From: Mesorhizobium sp. M1C.F.Ca.ET.210.01.1.1
GTDB lineage: Bacteria; Pseudomonadota; Alphaproteobacteria; Rhizobiales; Rhizobiaceae
Length of the DNA stretch: 64,000 nt
Reading direction: 5' to 3'
Assembly: GCF_004791585.1 (NCBI RefSeq)
Contig: NZ_SRUU01000007.1
Location: 62,001-126,000, forward strand
Shown: in pieces, positions 34,569 through 43,109 of the stretch
Layout of the letters: every line of letters begins with the position of its first letter
Position numbering within the stretch: position 1 is the first letter of the stretch
Made by a program: the position numbers and the translations under genes
Notes under the pieces: generated by a model
Told to the model about the DNA's origin: nothing
Database searches by the model: none
Seen by the model: only the letters and a program-made list of their open reading frames with translations

Positions 34569-35507
34569 TTGAAGGTCGGGGTGGTTCTCAATCCGATTGC
34601 GGGAGGCGGCAAGCTCAAGCGGCATTGGCCTCAGGCAGCCAGGTCGCTCAAGAAGCATTTCGGTGATTTCGACCTGCGCGAGACGCAGACCAGCGGCGAC
34701 GCCGAGCGGTTGGCGATCGACCTCGCCGCCAATGGCTGCGACCTGCTGATAGCGGCCGGCGGCGACGGCACGGCGAGCGAGGTGGCTGACGGGCTGCTGC
34801 AGGCAGAGCATGAGACAGGCCGGGTGATCGAGCTCGGGCTTCTGCCCTGCGGCACCGGTATCGACTTCGCGCGGGGGCTGGGCCTGACAGGTGAAATCGA
34901 GGAGGCGCTGGCGCGCATCGCCGGGGCCAGCCCGCGCAAGGTCGATGCCGGGCGCATCTGCTACATCGACGACCATGGTGCGCTGGCCACCCGCCACTTC
35001 ATCAACATTGCCAGCCTTGGTCTTTCAGGCGTCACGGACCGTGCGGTCAATTCCGACAAGCGCAAGGGTCAAGTCTCGGTCAAGGCGCTGTTCTTCTGGC
35101 GCACGGTGCTGGAGTTCATCCGCTACCGCTTCCAGGACGTCAGGATCACCATAGACGACGGCGAGCCGGTCGAGGCGCGCATGGCGCTGGTGGCGGTCGC
35201 CAACGGAAGGTTCTTTGGAGGCGGGATGATGATCGCGCCCGATGCCGAGCTGTCCGACGGCCTGTTCGACATCGTCATCCTGCGCGCGGCCGGCAAGCTC
35301 GGGCTGATCCGTGACATCCGGCTGCTCTATGGCGGGCGTCACCGTAACCATCCGGCGATCACCATCCTGCGCGGCCGCAAGGTGCTGGTGGAGCCGCTGG
35401 GCGATGCGGAGAAGAACGGGGCGCTGGTCGACATAGACGGCGAGTCGCCAGGCCGGATCCCGGCGACCTTCGAGATCCTGCCCGGCGCGCTGACGCTAAG
35501 ATGTTGA
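34569..35507 (+). CDS. Diacylglycerol-kinase-family lipid kinase
   Basis: A 312-residue cytosolic lipid kinase of the DAGK_cat (YegS/DgkB) family. The N-terminal KVGVVLNPIAGGGKLK, the nucleotide loop IAAGGDGTASEVADG, and GLLPCGTGIDFARGLGL are the ATP-site motifs, and DAELSDGLFDIVILR closes the C-terminal beta domain. The best start is TTG at 34569, seven bases after GGAGG; a GTG 19 codons upstream has a poorer site. Substrate (diacylglycerol, sphingoid base or another lipid) is not set by sequence. Confidence 0.87.
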   Translation: MKVGVVLNPIAGGGKLKRHWPQAARSLKKHFGDFDLRETQTSGDAERLAIDLAANGCDLLIAAGGDGTASEVADGLLQAEHETGRVIELGLLPCGTGIDFARGLGLTGEIEEALARIAGASPRKVDAGRICYIDDHGALATRHFINIASLGLSGVTDRAVNSDKRKGQVSVKALFFWRTVLEFIRYRFQDVRITIDDGEPVEARMALVAVANGRFFGGGMMIAPDAELSDGLFDIVILRAAGKLGLIRDIRLLYGGRHRNHPAITILRGRKVLVEPLGDAEKNGALVDIDGESPGRIPATFEILPGALTLRC

Positions 35508-35579
35508 TTCAAGGGGCTCAGGGGCCGATTCCGCGGGCGCGGCCAACGTGCTGAAATAGCTGGCCAAAAATTTTGCCGG

Positions 35580-36503
35580 CTATAGCTCAAGCCGGGCAGG
35601 AAAGCCTGGTGCGCGAAGCTCAGTTCCCACCGCGTCCTCGAGCAGCTTGACGATCTGCGTCGACCAGGCATCGCCGCCATACGCTTCCTTGCCTTGCTCG
35701 AAGATCGCGTTGACGCGGGCGACGAGATCGAGCGGGACGCCGAAATCCCTGCCCATGCGAAGCGCGAAGCCGAGGTCCTTCAGCGCCAGGTCCATGGTGA
35801 AGCCGATGTCGTAGGAGCCGTTCAAGACGAGCTGGCTTTCGGTCTCGTGCACGAAGCTGTTGCCGGAAGAAGCGACGATCGCATGGTAAGCCTGGGCGAG
35901 GTCGAGCCCGCCCTGCCTGGCGAGCATCAGCGCTTCGCCGGCGGCGACCAGATGGATGAAGGCCAGCATGTTGGTGATGACCTTCATCACTGCCGCCGAG
36001 CCGAGCGGACCCATCAGGAACGACTTCGCGCACATCGCCTCGATCGCCGGGCGGTGACGCTCGTAGAGAGCGGCCTCGCCGCCGACCAGCGCGGTGATCT
36101 TGCCGGCCGCCGCCAGATGCACGCCGCCGGTGACCGGGCATTCCAGCGTGTCGATGCCCTTCGCAGCGGTCAGCGCCGACAGCCGCAGGATCTCGTCGCG
36201 GCCATTGGTCGACATCTCGATCCAGGTGCCGCCGATGGGCAGGCCATCGAGCAACCCATCGGGTCCGGCGAGCACGGTCTCGCTGACTTTCGGGGAGGGC
36301 AGGCAAGTGATCGCATTTCCGGCGCGGGCCGCGGCTTCGGCAGGGCTCGCCGCCGCCGTGGCGCCGAGCGCGACTAGGTGCTCAATGGCAGCCGGATCGC
36401 GGTCGAAGACGGTGACGGCAAAGCCGTTGCGGACCAAGCTGGCGGCAAGGTTGCCGCCGAGATGGCCGAGGCCGATGAATGCGTAGGCGAGGCGCGTAAT
36501 CAC
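35580..36503 (-). CDS. NAD(P)-dependent oxidoreductase, 3-hydroxyisobutyrate dehydrogenase family
   Basis: A 307-residue beta-hydroxyacid dehydrogenase. Rossmann motif AFIGLGHLGGNLAASLV at the N-terminus, the substrate-site signature TLECPVTGGVHLAAAGKIT, and the catalytic Lys in GSAAVMKVITNMLAF are present. The typical GxMG is GHLG here. The start is GTG (36501-36503) overlapping the preceding gene by four bases (GTGA). It is the last gene of a three-gene operon with an enolase-family enzyme and a GMC oxidoreductase, so it probably acts on an acid made by that pair. Confidence 0.88.
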   Translation of the reverse strand: MITRLAYAFIGLGHLGGNLAASLVRNGFAVTVFDRDPAAIEHLVALGATAAASPAEAAARAGNAITCLPSPKVSETVLAGPDGLLDGLPIGGTWIEMSTNGRDEILRLSALTAAKGIDTLECPVTGGVHLAAAGKITALVGGEAALYERHRPAIEAMCAKSFLMGPLGSAAVMKVITNMLAFIHLVAAGEALMLARQGGLDLAQAYHAIVASSGNSFVHETESQLVLNGSYDIGFTMDLALKDLGFALRMGRDFGVPLDLVARVNAIFEQGKEAYGGDAWSTQIVKLLEDAVGTELRAPGFPARLEL

Positions 36504-37711
36504 GGCATCAGCGGCGTCTGCATCATCTGCAAATGCAGGTCCTTGCCGCTATAGGGATGGGCGTCGCAAACCTCCTCGTCGAGCTCGACGCCGAGGCCGG
36601 GCTCCTTCGACGGGATGACTTTGCCGTCCTGCCATTCGATCTTCTTCTTGAGCAGCGTGGCGTGAAAGCCGTCCCACTGCTTCAGCGATTCCAGGATGAG
36701 GAAGTTGGGCAGCGTCACCGCAAGCTGGATGTTGGCGGCGCCGACGATCGGGCCGCAATAGCAGTGCGGCGCGACCTGGATGTGGTAGGCCTCGGCCATG
36801 GCGGCGATCTTCTTGGTTTCCAGTATGCCGCCCGAACGGCCGAGATCTGGCTGCAGGATGGTGGCGGCGCGGTTCTCGATGACGCGGGCGAATTCGAACT
36901 TAGTCGTCAGCCGCTCGCCGGTGGCGATCGGGATCGACGTGCCGCGCGCGACCTGCGCCATCACCTCGGGCATGTCCGGCGGTACCGGCTCCTCGAACCA
37001 CAGCGGATCGTAAGGCTCGATGGCGCGGGCCAGACGCAGCGCGCCCGAGGCGGTGAACTGGCCGTGCGTGCCGAACAGGATGTCGGCCCTGGTGCCGACG
37101 GCCTCGCGGATCGCCTTGATCATGCGGGCGGACAGGTCGATGTCGATGAGGCGCGGCTGGTGGCCGTCGTAAGCGGTGTAGGGGCCGGCCGGGTCGAGCT
37201 TCACCGCGTTGAAACCCTGCTCGACATATTCGAGCGCACAGGCGGCGGCCATGTCGGGATCGTTGTAGACGTTCTGGCCGCGTGCATCTTCCGAGTGGAC
37301 GCTGCCGGTGTGCGGATAGAGGTAGGTGTAGGAGCGCAGCGTCTCATGCACCTGGCCGCCGAGCAGCTTGTAGACCGGCTTGTCGGCTTCCTTGCCGATG
37401 ATGTCCCAACAGGCCATTTCGAGGGCCGAGAAGCAGCCCATGCCGGACACGTCGGGGCGCTGGGTGAAGCCCGAGGAATAGATGCGGCGGAAGAGGTTCT
37501 CGACGTCGTGTGGATCGCGGCCGATCAGGTAGCGCTCGGCCATGTCCTCGATCATCCTGGCGGTGACATGCGCCGAGAAGGTGGCGTTGTACGCCTCGCC
37601 ATAGCCCACCACGCCGCCGTCGGTGACGAGCTTGACGAAGATGAAATACTTGCCGCCGATGCCGGGCGGCGGGTTGCCGACAACCCAGGTCTTGACGTCG
37701 GTGACTTTCAT
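36500..37711 (-). CDS. Mandelate racemase/muconate lactonizing enzyme family protein
   Basis: A 403-residue enolase-superfamily enzyme. The metal-site pattern is readable: KLDPAGP (a Lys-x-Asp-like motif after the first barrel strand), FEEPVPP, ATGERL, QPDLGRSGG and the His in APHCYCGP, consistent with acid-sugar dehydratases such as galactonate or mannonate dehydratase. The exact substrate cannot be read. The ATG (37709-37711) follows GGAGGATCAGGA and overlaps the GMC stop by four bases; the ORF to 37747 adds a non-family tail. Middle gene of the operon. Confidence 0.9.
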   Translation of the reverse strand: MKVTDVKTWVVGNPPPGIGGKYFIFVKLVTDGGVVGYGEAYNATFSAHVTARMIEDMAERYLIGRDPHDVENLFRRIYSSGFTQRPDVSGMGCFSALEMACWDIIGKEADKPVYKLLGGQVHETLRSYTYLYPHTGSVHSEDARGQNVYNDPDMAAACALEYVEQGFNAVKLDPAGPYTAYDGHQPRLIDIDLSARMIKAIREAVGTRADILFGTHGQFTASGALRLARAIEPYDPLWFEEPVPPDMPEVMAQVARGTSIPIATGERLTTKFEFARVIENRAATILQPDLGRSGGILETKKIAAMAEAYHIQVAPHCYCGPIVGAANIQLAVTLPNFLILESLKQWDGFHATLLKKKIEWQDGKVIPSKEPGLGVELDEEVCDAHPYSGKDLHLQMMQTPLMP

Positions 37712-39324
37712 TCCTGATCCTCCAGAACCAGCTCGGCGCCTTTCCATCCGGTGAGGATCGAGGCGGCGTTGGTGTTACCCGTGATGTTATCGGGAAAGAT
37801 CGAAGCGTCGATGACGCGCAAGCCTTCGAGCCCATGCACCTTGAGCCGCGGATCGACGACGGCGCGCGCGGCGTCCGGCCCCATGCGGCAGGTCGAGACG
37901 GGATGGTAGACCGTGCCCGAGCGCTTCCTGAAATCCTGAATCAGATCGGCATCCGAAGTGATTGACGGGCCAGGCAGAACCTCTTCCTCGATGATCTCAG
38001 CCATGGCCGGCATCGCGGCGATCCTGCGCACGAACTTCACCGCCGCCAGCATCTCGTCGACATCGGCGTTGGTGGAATAGGCGTTCGCGATGATCCTTGG
38101 ATAATCACGTGGATTCCTCGAGCGGATCATAATCTCGCCGCGGCTTGAGGGCCTGCAGTTGGAGAGACCGATGGAAAAGCCCGGCCATGGGTCGGGCGTC
38201 AGGATCGGCCGCTCGCCGCTTTTCGGGATGACCGTCGAGAAGGCCTGGAAATAGAGCTGCATGTTCGGCCGCGCCATTGACGGGTCGGTGCGGAAGAAGC
38301 CGCCGGCATTGTTCATCGACAGTGACAGCGGGCCCGAGCGCAAAAGGATGTATTGCATGCCGACCAGGAGCTTGCCCCACCAGGGCCGCAGGATCTGGTT
38401 GAGCGTCGGCAGCTTGCCTTTGAAGGTGTAGTTGATGCCGACATGGTCCTGCAGGTTGGCGCCGACATTGTCATTGGCGTGGACGACCGGGATGTCGAGG
38501 CCGCCAAGCAGCGCCGTCGGACCGACGCCGGAAAGCTGCAGCAGTTGCGGCGAGTTGATCGAACCGCCGGAGAGGATCACCTCGCGGCCGGCGCGCGCCG
38601 TTTTTGTCTCGCCGTTCTGCTCGTATTCGACGCCGACGGCGCGTTTGCCTTCGAACAGGATTTTCGTTGCCAGCGCATTCATCTCGACGCGCACGTTGCC
38701 GCGTTTCATCGCCGGCCGCAGGAAGGCGCGTGCGGCCGACATGCGGCGGCCGTTCTTTGTCGTGATCTGGTAGACGCCGACGCCGTCCTGGGAAGCGCCG
38801 TTGAAGTCCGGATTGAACGGCAGCCCGGCCTGCTGGGCGGCCGCCAGGTAGCGCTTTGTCAGCGGATGCACGGCGTTCGAGCAATCGGTGATGCGCAACG
38901 GGCCGCCGGTGCCGCGCCACTGATTGGCGCCGGCTTCGTTGTCCTCCAGCGCCTTGAAGGCGGGCAGCAGGTCGTCATAGCTCCAGCCCGGATTGCCGGC
39001 GGCGGCCCAGGCGTCGAAGTCCTCGCGCGCGCCCCGGATGAAGACCATAGCGTTGATCGAGCTGGAGCCGCCGAGCAGCTTGCCGCGCGGCCAGTGATCG
39101 GCATTGCCGGCCAGGCCCGAATCCGGCTCGGCCTTATAGTTCCAGTTGACGGCCGGGTCGAAGAAGGTCTTGCCGTAGCCGAGCGGCATCTGGACATAGA
39201 ACCGTCGATCGCTGCCGCCGGCCTCCAGCACCAGCACCGAAAAGCGGCCCGAGGCCGAGAGCTTCTCCGCAACGACCGAACCGGCCGAGCCGGAGCCCAC
39301 AACAATGAAATCATAGGTCTGCAT
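37708..39324 (-). CDS. GMC-family FAD-dependent oxidoreductase
   Basis: A 538-residue glucose-methanol-choline oxidoreductase. MQTYDFIVVGSGSAGSVVAE is the FAD Rossmann motif; GGSSSINAMVFIRG and LSGGSINSPQLLQLSG are the two GMC signatures; the C-terminal YHPVSTCRMG and FPDNITGNTNAASILTG carry the catalytic His and Asn. It oxidises an alcohol, but substrate cannot be assigned (choline and sugar alcohols are common). The ATG is at 39322-39324; an upstream start 14 codons away is less likely. First gene of the operon, with a four-base overlap to the next. Confidence 0.92.
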   Translation of the reverse strand: MQTYDFIVVGSGSAGSVVAEKLSASGRFSVLVLEAGGSDRRFYVQMPLGYGKTFFDPAVNWNYKAEPDSGLAGNADHWPRGKLLGGSSSINAMVFIRGAREDFDAWAAAGNPGWSYDDLLPAFKALEDNEAGANQWRGTGGPLRITDCSNAVHPLTKRYLAAAQQAGLPFNPDFNGASQDGVGVYQITTKNGRRMSAARAFLRPAMKRGNVRVEMNALATKILFEGKRAVGVEYEQNGETKTARAGREVILSGGSINSPQLLQLSGVGPTALLGGLDIPVVHANDNVGANLQDHVGINYTFKGKLPTLNQILRPWWGKLLVGMQYILLRSGPLSLSMNNAGGFFRTDPSMARPNMQLYFQAFSTVIPKSGERPILTPDPWPGFSIGLSNCRPSSRGEIMIRSRNPRDYPRIIANAYSTNADVDEMLAAVKFVRRIAAMPAMAEIIEEEVLPGPSITSDADLIQDFRKRSGTVYHPVSTCRMGPDAARAVVDPRLKVHGLEGLRVIDASIFPDNITGNTNAASILTGWKGAELVLEDQE

Positions 39325-39515
39325 GATGCGCGGCCGGCTCCGAAATCCGGGGCTTAGCCTAGACACTGCGGGCTGACGTCGTCGCCGGGGCTTCCGGCAT
39401 AGCTTGTGAAAAAAGCGACCGGCGCGTTGGCGCGCTTTTCGCTTTCAGCAGAGCTTGCGACACGACAACCGCGTTGATACGGGTGCAGGCAGGGCAGCAG
39501 TTGAAGGACCATTCC

Positions 39516-39911
39516 ATGGTACACTATGCGGACGGAAAGCCGCTCGGCGACCTCACGCTGAGGACGCTCGCCATGCCGTCCGACGCCAATGCCGCCGGCG
39601 ACATTTTTGGCGGCTGGGTGATGGCGCAGATGGACCTTGCCTGCGGCATCCGCGCCGCCGAGCGCGCCAAGGGTCGCGTGGTGACGGCCGCAGTGAGGGA
39701 GATGTCCTTCGCCAAGCCGATGAAGATCGGCGACACGCTCTGCATCTACACCCATGTCGAGCGCGTCGGCCGCACCTCGATGACGCTCAAGGTCGAGGCC
39801 TGGGCGCAGCGTTACCTCTCCGACCTGATGGAGAAGGTCACCCATGCCGATTTCGTCATGGTGGCGCTGGATGGTGAGGGCAAGCCGAAGCCGGTTCCGG
39901 CCGAAAGCTGA
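39516..39911 (+). CDS. Acyl-CoA thioesterase, hotdog fold (YciA type)
   Basis: A 131-residue single hotdog domain. The family motif PSDANAAGDIFGGWVMAQMD contains the catalytic Asp region, and KIGDTLCIYTHVERVGRTSM follows. YciA-type thioesterases hydrolyse a broad range of acyl-CoAs in the cytosol. The ATG at 39516 follows GAAGGA; a start 14 codons earlier adds no family sequence. Confidence 0.9.
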   Translation: MVHYADGKPLGDLTLRTLAMPSDANAAGDIFGGWVMAQMDLACGIRAAERAKGRVVTAAVREMSFAKPMKIGDTLCIYTHVERVGRTSMTLKVEAWAQRYLSDLMEKVTHADFVMVALDGEGKPKPVPAES

Positions 39912-40029
39912 CACAAAGTCGATTCTCCCAGGCTTCCGGTCTTGTAACAACGCCCGCGCGGGTCAGGCGCTTCGCGACATCCGGTGGTTGCCTTCACGCC
40001 TCACTGTTGCAGGCGTTGGAGGAAAGACA

Positions 40030-40254
40030 ATGCGTCAACACATGCTGAACGGCTGGCTCGTGGCAGCCCTCGTGGCCCTGGTCTGCCTGCTCGGCGTAAC
40101 GGCTTATGCAGAGGTCAAAGAAGACCTTCCGCGTGCTGCCTGCCTGCACGGCAACACGGGCGTGAAGGAAGCGGTCGCGACATGCGAAAACTGCAATGCG
40201 GCGCCGTGCGAGAGCATCACACCGAAGGTGCGAGCGGATATCGCGGAAGCATGA
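40030..40254 (+). CDS. Small exported cysteine-containing protein
   Basis: A 74-residue protein with a signal peptide (MRQHMLNGWLVAALVALVCL, cleavage near AYAEV) and a short acidic-to-neutral mature part with four cysteines (C-L-H-G, ATCENCNAAPCES). GGAGGAAAGAC precedes the ATG. No family is recognised. It may be a small periplasmic or secreted protein stabilised by disulfides. Confidence 0.6.
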   Translation: MRQHMLNGWLVAALVALVCLLGVTAYAEVKEDLPRAACLHGNTGVKEAVATCENCNAAPCESITPKVRADIAEA

Positions 40255-40401
40255 GTGTCTACGCCAGAGCCCGCCAAGCGTCGGGCCGGTATCGAGCGCC
40301 AGCGGGGAAGCCGGCAGGTCTTTCCAAACAAGCCACGGGTTTGGCCGCACAGGGCCGATAGTTTCCACGGTGAAATGTCGATGCCTTGCGGCAAAAGGCC
40401 T

Positions 40402-40770
40402 TCAAGCGTGCCGGCCGTCGAATTTGGCGCGTGCGGCCTTCACCCTTTCCGTGTTCTTGCGCGCCCATTCGCCAAGCGCGCCGACCGGCACCAGCAGCTC
40501 ATGGCCGAGCTCGGTGAGTTCGTAGTCGACGCGCGGCGGAATGGTCGGAAATACCTTGCGCGTGACGAAGCCGTCGCGCTCGAGACCGCGCAAGGTCGTG
40601 GTCAGCATCTTTTGCGAAATGCCGCCGACGGCGGTGCGCAATTCGTTGAAACGCATCGCCCCATTGCCCAGCTTGCCGACCACCAGAACCGTCCATTTGT
40701 CGCCGACCCTTTGCAGGATTTCCGACACGGCACGGCAGTCCTCGGTGTTGAGCGGGTGCCTCAGTAACAA
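40402..40770 (-). CDS. HxlR-family transcriptional regulator
   Basis: A 122-residue winged-helix regulator of the HxlR type. Motifs: CRAVSEILQRVGDKWTVLVV, the wing/recognition region MRFNELRTAVGGISQKMLTT and TLRGLERDGFVTRKVFPTIP. HxlR proteins often sense redox or electrophiles. It is divergent from the flavin reductase with a 91-base gap holding a GGTATC/GATACC palindrome, so it probably regulates that gene. Confidence 0.9.
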   Translation of the reverse strand: MLLRHPLNTEDCRAVSEILQRVGDKWTVLVVGKLGNGAMRFNELRTAVGGISQKMLTTTLRGLERDGFVTRKVFPTIPPRVDYELTELGHELLVPVGALGEWARKNTERVKAARAKFDGRHA

Positions 40771-40817
40771 AAACGTGCCTCCTTGCGTGCGGCTTTGTCA
40801 GTATCACATATAGCGCC

Positions 40818-40834
40818 GGTATCCAAACGATACC
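40818..40834. promoter_or_regulatory. Candidate HxlR operator
   Basis: GGTATC (40818-40823), five bases, GATACC (40829-40834): a perfect inverted repeat in the divergent space, 27 bases before the reductase ATG. A further GTATC at 40801 may be a weaker half-site. Binding by HxlR is inference from position and symmetry. Confidence 0.5.
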
Positions 40835-40861
40835 AGAAATTCCCCCCGCAAGGAGAGCCCA

Positions 40862-41467
40862 ATGTCCAAACCCAAAATCGCCATCGTCGTCGGTTCGACG
40901 CGCGCCGCCCGCTTCGCCGACGTGCCGGCGCAGTGGATCGCCAAGATCGCCAAGGCGCATGCCGACATCGACGTCGAAGTCGTCGATCTGCGCGACTTCC
41001 CGCTGCCCTTCTTCGACGAGGTCGCGTCCTCCGCCTGGGCGCCGTCGCAAAACGAGGTGGCGCAGCGCTGGCAGAAGAAGGTCGCCGAGTTCGACGGCTT
41101 CATCTTCACCGCGGCTGAGTACAATCACGGCCCGACGGCTGTTCTGAAGAACGCCATCGACTACGCCGCGAATGAATGGAACAAGAAGCCGGCCGGTTTC
41201 GTCGGTTATGGCAGCGTCGGCGGCTCGCGCGCTGTTGAACACCTTCGCCTGGCCGCTGTCGAGTTGCAGATGGCGCCGGTCAAGTCGGCCGTCCACATCG
41301 CCTGGGGCGATTTCCTCGCTGTCCGTCAGGGCGAAAAGAAGCTCGAGGACATCGAGCATCTGAACCAGGCGGCCGCGGCACTGATCAACGACGTAGCCTG
41401 GTGGGCGAAGGTGCTGAAGGCGGCGCGCGCGGCTGACGCGATCGCCAGCGAAGCCCAGGCGGCCTGA
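40862..41467 (+). CDS. NAD(P)H-dependent FMN reductase
   Basis: A 201-residue flavodoxin-like flavin reductase. IAIVVGSTRAARFADVPAQW is the N-terminal FMN phosphate loop, and FIFTAAEYNHGPTAVLKNAI and GFVGYGSVGGSRAVEHLRL are family signatures (ChrR/ArsH/SsuE type). Such enzymes reduce quinones, chromate or flavins and are often under redox-sensing HxlR control. AAGGAG precedes the ATG. Followed by a strong terminator. Confidence 0.92.
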   Translation: MSKPKIAIVVGSTRAARFADVPAQWIAKIAKAHADIDVEVVDLRDFPLPFFDEVASSAWAPSQNEVAQRWQKKVAEFDGFIFTAAEYNHGPTAVLKNAIDYAANEWNKKPAGFVGYGSVGGSRAVEHLRLAAVELQMAPVKSAVHIAWGDFLAVRQGEKKLEDIEHLNQAAAALINDVAWWAKVLKAARAADAIASEAQAA

Positions 41468-41502
41468 ACCCGCGACCTGAAATCATCCTCCCAACGGTCA
41501 AG

Positions 41503-41527
41503 GGGCGGCGCTTGCGCCGCCCTTTTT
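41503..41527 (+). terminator. Intrinsic terminator after the flavin reductase
   Basis: GGGCGGCG (41503-41510) and CGCCGCCC (41515-41522) with a CTTG loop, followed by TTTTT (41523-41527), 36 bases past the stop. Confidence 0.85.
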
Positions 41528-41694
41528 AATTGGGGGATACGGATTGCAAGCCGTGCCCGCGTGGTGGAGCTCGCCGCTGGACCGGGCCGGCGAGGCGCAC
41601 CGGCTTCTGGACGGGCGTCGCTCGACCGGCAAGGTGGTGCCTTGAGCCTCGGACCCGACCGGATCGTGACGGTCCGGCGGGTCGTCGTCGCTTG

Positions 41695-42996
41695 TCATAG
41701 CCAACCGCCCGAAAAACCAGCTCGGCGCAGTCCTGTGGTGATGGCCGGCACGCGGCGCATCAGTCGCCACAGGAAGTCCGACCGGTAATTCTCGATCATC
41801 AGGGCGATCGGCCCCTGGTTGATGCCGACATGGTCCGGCGATACCCAGCCGCAGGGTCGGCCGTCGGCGGCGGCGATGGTCGGGTTGAAGCTTGCGGTGA
41901 AGCCGTAGGGGTTGCCCTTCTGGAGGTCGATCTCATGGAAATGGCGGAGCGCCGGGAGCACGATCTCCGGCGCAAAGGGCAATGAGGTGATCGCCGCCCA
42001 CGGCGACAGCGTGCCGTCATCCGGTCCGAAGGGCACGCCGCGCGCCAGATAGCCGAAGAAGCTGCGGCCACCGATCGTCAGATGAAGTTTCTTCAGGCCC
42101 GGGCCGTCGCTGGCCGTGATGCCCCAGCAATTCTCGCCATAGCCGACGAAGCCCTTCGGATTGCGGATGGCATAATCGCGCTGCAGATAGCTCGCTTGGC
42201 GGCTGTTCTCGAAATAGTCGCTGCCGTGCTTGCGCATGAAGGCATCGCGGATGCCACGAAAGTCGATCCAGACATGCGAGAACTGGTGGACGAAGAGCGG
42301 GCCGGCATAGACCAGTTCCCGGCCATAGATCTTCTTCCACTTGTAGCCGGACAACCAGGCCGCATAGCTCTCGGGCGGCAGCGGATGGGTCGGCGAGCCG
42401 AGGCCCAGCACATAGAGGATAAGCGCCTCGTCGTAGCCTTCCCAGCGATAGCGCAGGAAGCCTTTCTCAGGCCGCCAGCCATGAGTGACGGTGGCGCCGC
42501 CATTCTGCGCCCAGCGCCAGTCGACGCGGCGGTAGAGCGCGTCGGCAAGCCGACGGATTTCCAGTTCGGATTCGTCGTCACCGTCGAAATAGGCGCCGGC
42601 CGCCAGGGCGCCGGCAAGCAGAAGGGCCGTATCGACCGTGGACAGCTCACACTTCCAGACGCGGCGGCCGGTCCTGATGTCGAGGAAATGATAGTAGAAG
42701 CCCTTGCAGCCGGTGGCATCGACCTCCGGTCCGTGCGGCGCGTTCCAGAAGAAGCGAAGCGTGGCGAGCGTCCGTTCGACGGCGGCGGCGCGCGTCATGA
42801 AACCACGCTCGACGCCAACGGGATAGGACGACAAAGCGAGCCCGACGGCGGCTATGCTGGCAGGCGATCCCGCGGTGTTGCGGTCGGCGACTAGGCCGTT
42901 GGCCGGATTGGCCTCTTTGAGAAAATAGTCGAAGGACAGGCGCTGGACGTCCGAGAGAAGCTCGTCGCTCAGCGGGTGGTCGCTCGATGCATCCAT
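41695..42996 (-). CDS. GH144-like glucoamylase-family protein (putative beta-1,2-glucan hydrolase)
   Basis: A 433-residue (alpha/alpha)6-barrel protein of the Glycoamylase (PF10091) family. It has LSFDYFLKEANPANGLVADR at the N-terminus, GWRPEKGFLRYRWEGYDEAL, HQFSHVWIDFRG and YGENCWGITASDGPG. GH144 enzymes cleave beta-1,2-glucan, and rhizobia make cyclic beta-1,2-glucan, which makes this assignment attractive, but the substrate is inference. No signal peptide is visible at residues 1-30, so it appears cytosolic. Family length is about 430. Confidence 0.82.
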   Translation of the reverse strand: MDASSDHPLSDELLSDVQRLSFDYFLKEANPANGLVADRNTAGSPASIAAVGLALSSYPVGVERGFMTRAAAVERTLATLRFFWNAPHGPEVDATGCKGFYYHFLDIRTGRRVWKCELSTVDTALLLAGALAAGAYFDGDDESELEIRRLADALYRRVDWRWAQNGGATVTHGWRPEKGFLRYRWEGYDEALILYVLGLGSPTHPLPPESYAAWLSGYKWKKIYGRELVYAGPLFVHQFSHVWIDFRGIRDAFMRKHGSDYFENSRQASYLQRDYAIRNPKGFVGYGENCWGITASDGPGLKKLHLTIGGRSFFGYLARGVPFGPDDGTLSPWAAITSLPFAPEIVLPALRHFHEIDLQKGNPYGFTASFNPTIAAADGRPCGWVSPDHVGINQGPIALMIENYRSDFLWRLMRRVPAITTGLRRAGFSGGWL

Positions 42997-43109
42997 GGTT
43001 GCCGATATAGAAGCTTTCGCGGCGCTTCCCAGCTTTGTGGCTGGTCAATCATAAGTGAGGATAGCCTCGTGGCGTCAGACCGCGTTCCTCCAATCCAGCA
43101 CCTTGCCGA

